From an uncultured Agathobaculum sp. (GTDB lineage: Bacteria; Bacillota; Clostridia; Oscillospirales; Butyricicoccaceae), in assembly GCA_944376955.1 (NCBI GenBank), contig CALWEB010000039.1:1-23287 (forward strand): DNA of 23,287 bases, read 5' to 3'. Below the pieces are notes generated by a model that worked only from the letters and a program-made list of their open reading frames with translations, made no database searches and was not told where the DNA came from. The stretch's first letter is position 1, and each line of letters begins with the position of its first letter. Both the position numbers and the translations under genes were made by a program. Shown here piece by piece: positions 22,624 to 23,287 of the stretch.

Positions 22624-23287
22624 ATGGACAAGAAACCCTATTATATCTCGACGGCGATCGCCTACACCTCGGCAAAGCCGCACATCGGCAACACCTATGA
22701 GATCGTACTGGCAGACGCCATTGCGCGCTACAAACGCCTGACCGGCTACGACGTTTACTTCCAGACCGGCACGGATGAGCATGGCCAGAAGATTCAGGAA
22801 AAGGCCGAGGCCGCAGGCATCACCCCGCAGCAGCATGTCGATAACGTGGCGGCTGAGGTAAAGCGTATCTGGGATTTGATGAATACCACTTACGACAAGT
22901 TCGTCCGCACGACCGACCCGATGCACGAGAAGAAAGTGCAGAAGATCTTCAAGAAGCTGTACGATCAGGGCGATATCTACAAGGGCAGCTATAAGGGCAA
23001 GTACTGCAAGCCCTGTGAGTCCTTCTGGACCGAAAGCCAGCTCAAGGATGGCTGCTGCCCGGACTGCGGCCGTCCGGTTGTGGATGCGGAGGAGGAAGCC
23101 TACTTCTTCCGCATGAGCAAGTATGCCGACCGCCTGATGAAGCACATCGAGGAGCATCCGGAGTTTATCCAGCCGGAGAGCCGCAAAAACGAGATGGTCA
23201 ACAACTTCCTGAAACCTGGCCTGCAAGACTTATGCGTGTCGCGCACCTCGTTCTCGTGGGGCATCCCGGTCGACTTTGATCCCGGCC
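22624..23287 (+). CDS. metG: methionyl-tRNA synthetase, N-terminal part (runs off the window)
   Basis: The first 221 residues of a class I aminoacyl-tRNA synthetase that charges tRNA-Met. The HIGH-type motif is 'KPHIGNTYEIVLADAIARY' (HIGN, about 20-23). 'TGTDEHGQKIQEKA' follows, and the connective-peptide zinc knuckle has Cys128/Cys131 and Cys145/Cys148. 'ESRKNEMVNNFLKPGLQDLC' and 'SRTSFSWGIPVDFD' confirm the MetG family. The KMSKS motif lies beyond the window edge. GGAGAAAG lies before the ATG at 22624. Expression is governed by the T-box just upstream. Confidence 0.97.
   Translation, partial: MDKKPYYISTAIAYTSAKPHIGNTYEIVLADAIARYKRLTGYDVYFQTGTDEHGQKIQEKAEAAGITPQQHVDNVAAEVKRIWDLMNTTYDKFVRTTDPMHEKKVQKIFKKLYDQGDIYKGSYKGKYCKPCESFWTESQLKDGCCPDCGRPVVDAEEEAYFFRMSKYADRLMKHIEEHPEFIQPESRKNEMVNNFLKPGLQDLCVSRTSFSWGIPVDFDPG

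Noticed and set aside
1..23287. CRISPR array, tRNA or rRNA genes
   Set aside because: No regularly spaced repeats and no cloverleaf or rRNA-like stretches were seen by eye; the tRNA-like motif at 22483-22497 is the T-box.

Overview
The window looks like chromosome of a spore-forming, low-to-mid GC Firmicute of the Clostridia, probably an Oscillospirales/Butyricicoccaceae-type gut anaerobe. The grounds are the cotJ spore-coat operon, a Met T-box ahead of metG, VanW, DUF975 and TSCPD proteins, and strong AGGAGG ribosome sites. The genus is a guess from gene style, not a measurement.

Left part (1 to about 12.92 kb) reads as a mobile element that has decayed and carries metabolic cargo. It starts with a truncated IS1182-type transposase (minus strand, cut by the window edge). 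Next come two YdcP/DUF961 genes (Tn916 Orf23/Orf22 type), then directly the cell-wall hydrolase (Orf14/CwlT) and the TcpC-like protein (Orf13). Everything a Tn916-family element normally has between Orf22 and Orf14 (coupling ATPase, relaxase, VirB4-like ATPase, most of the membrane channel) is missing. A 45-codon basic tail in another frame marks the scar. Behind this lies a sugar-alcohol cargo: a divergent LacI-type regulator (minus), an SSS sodium/solute symporter, a xylose-isomerase-like TIM-barrel epimerase/dehydratase, a lipoprotein sugar-binding protein without any ABC permease or ATPase, and an IolG-type inositol 2-dehydrogenase. After a structured leader and a frameshifted S-layer-homology gene remnant come a DUF2798 membrane protein (minus), a 49-aa hypothetical protein and a large serine recombinase with its own promoter.

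About 90 bp after the recombinase stop, cotJC (minus) loses its homology and ends in a foreign tail. The simplest reading is that the recombinase-type element inserted into cotJC and that position about 12.92 kb is its right end. The left end, with the rest of cotJC, would lie outside the window. Gene order (Orf23-22-...-14-13-cargo-serine recombinase) resembles the Tn916/Tn5397 layout, with an inositol cassette where tet(M) sits in those elements.

Right part (12.93 to 23.29 kb) is ordinary core chromosome: cotJC(truncated)-cotJB-cotJA on the minus strand; YwlG-type (TIGR01440) protein, HAD hydrolase and TSCPD protein on the plus strand; a G5/M23 peptidase and a zinc-dependent phospholipase C-like protein on the minus strand; then ychF, a VanW/G5 protein, a DUF975 membrane protein and metG (cut by the right edge) under a T-box with an AUG specifier. 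No tRNA, rRNA or CRISPR array was seen.
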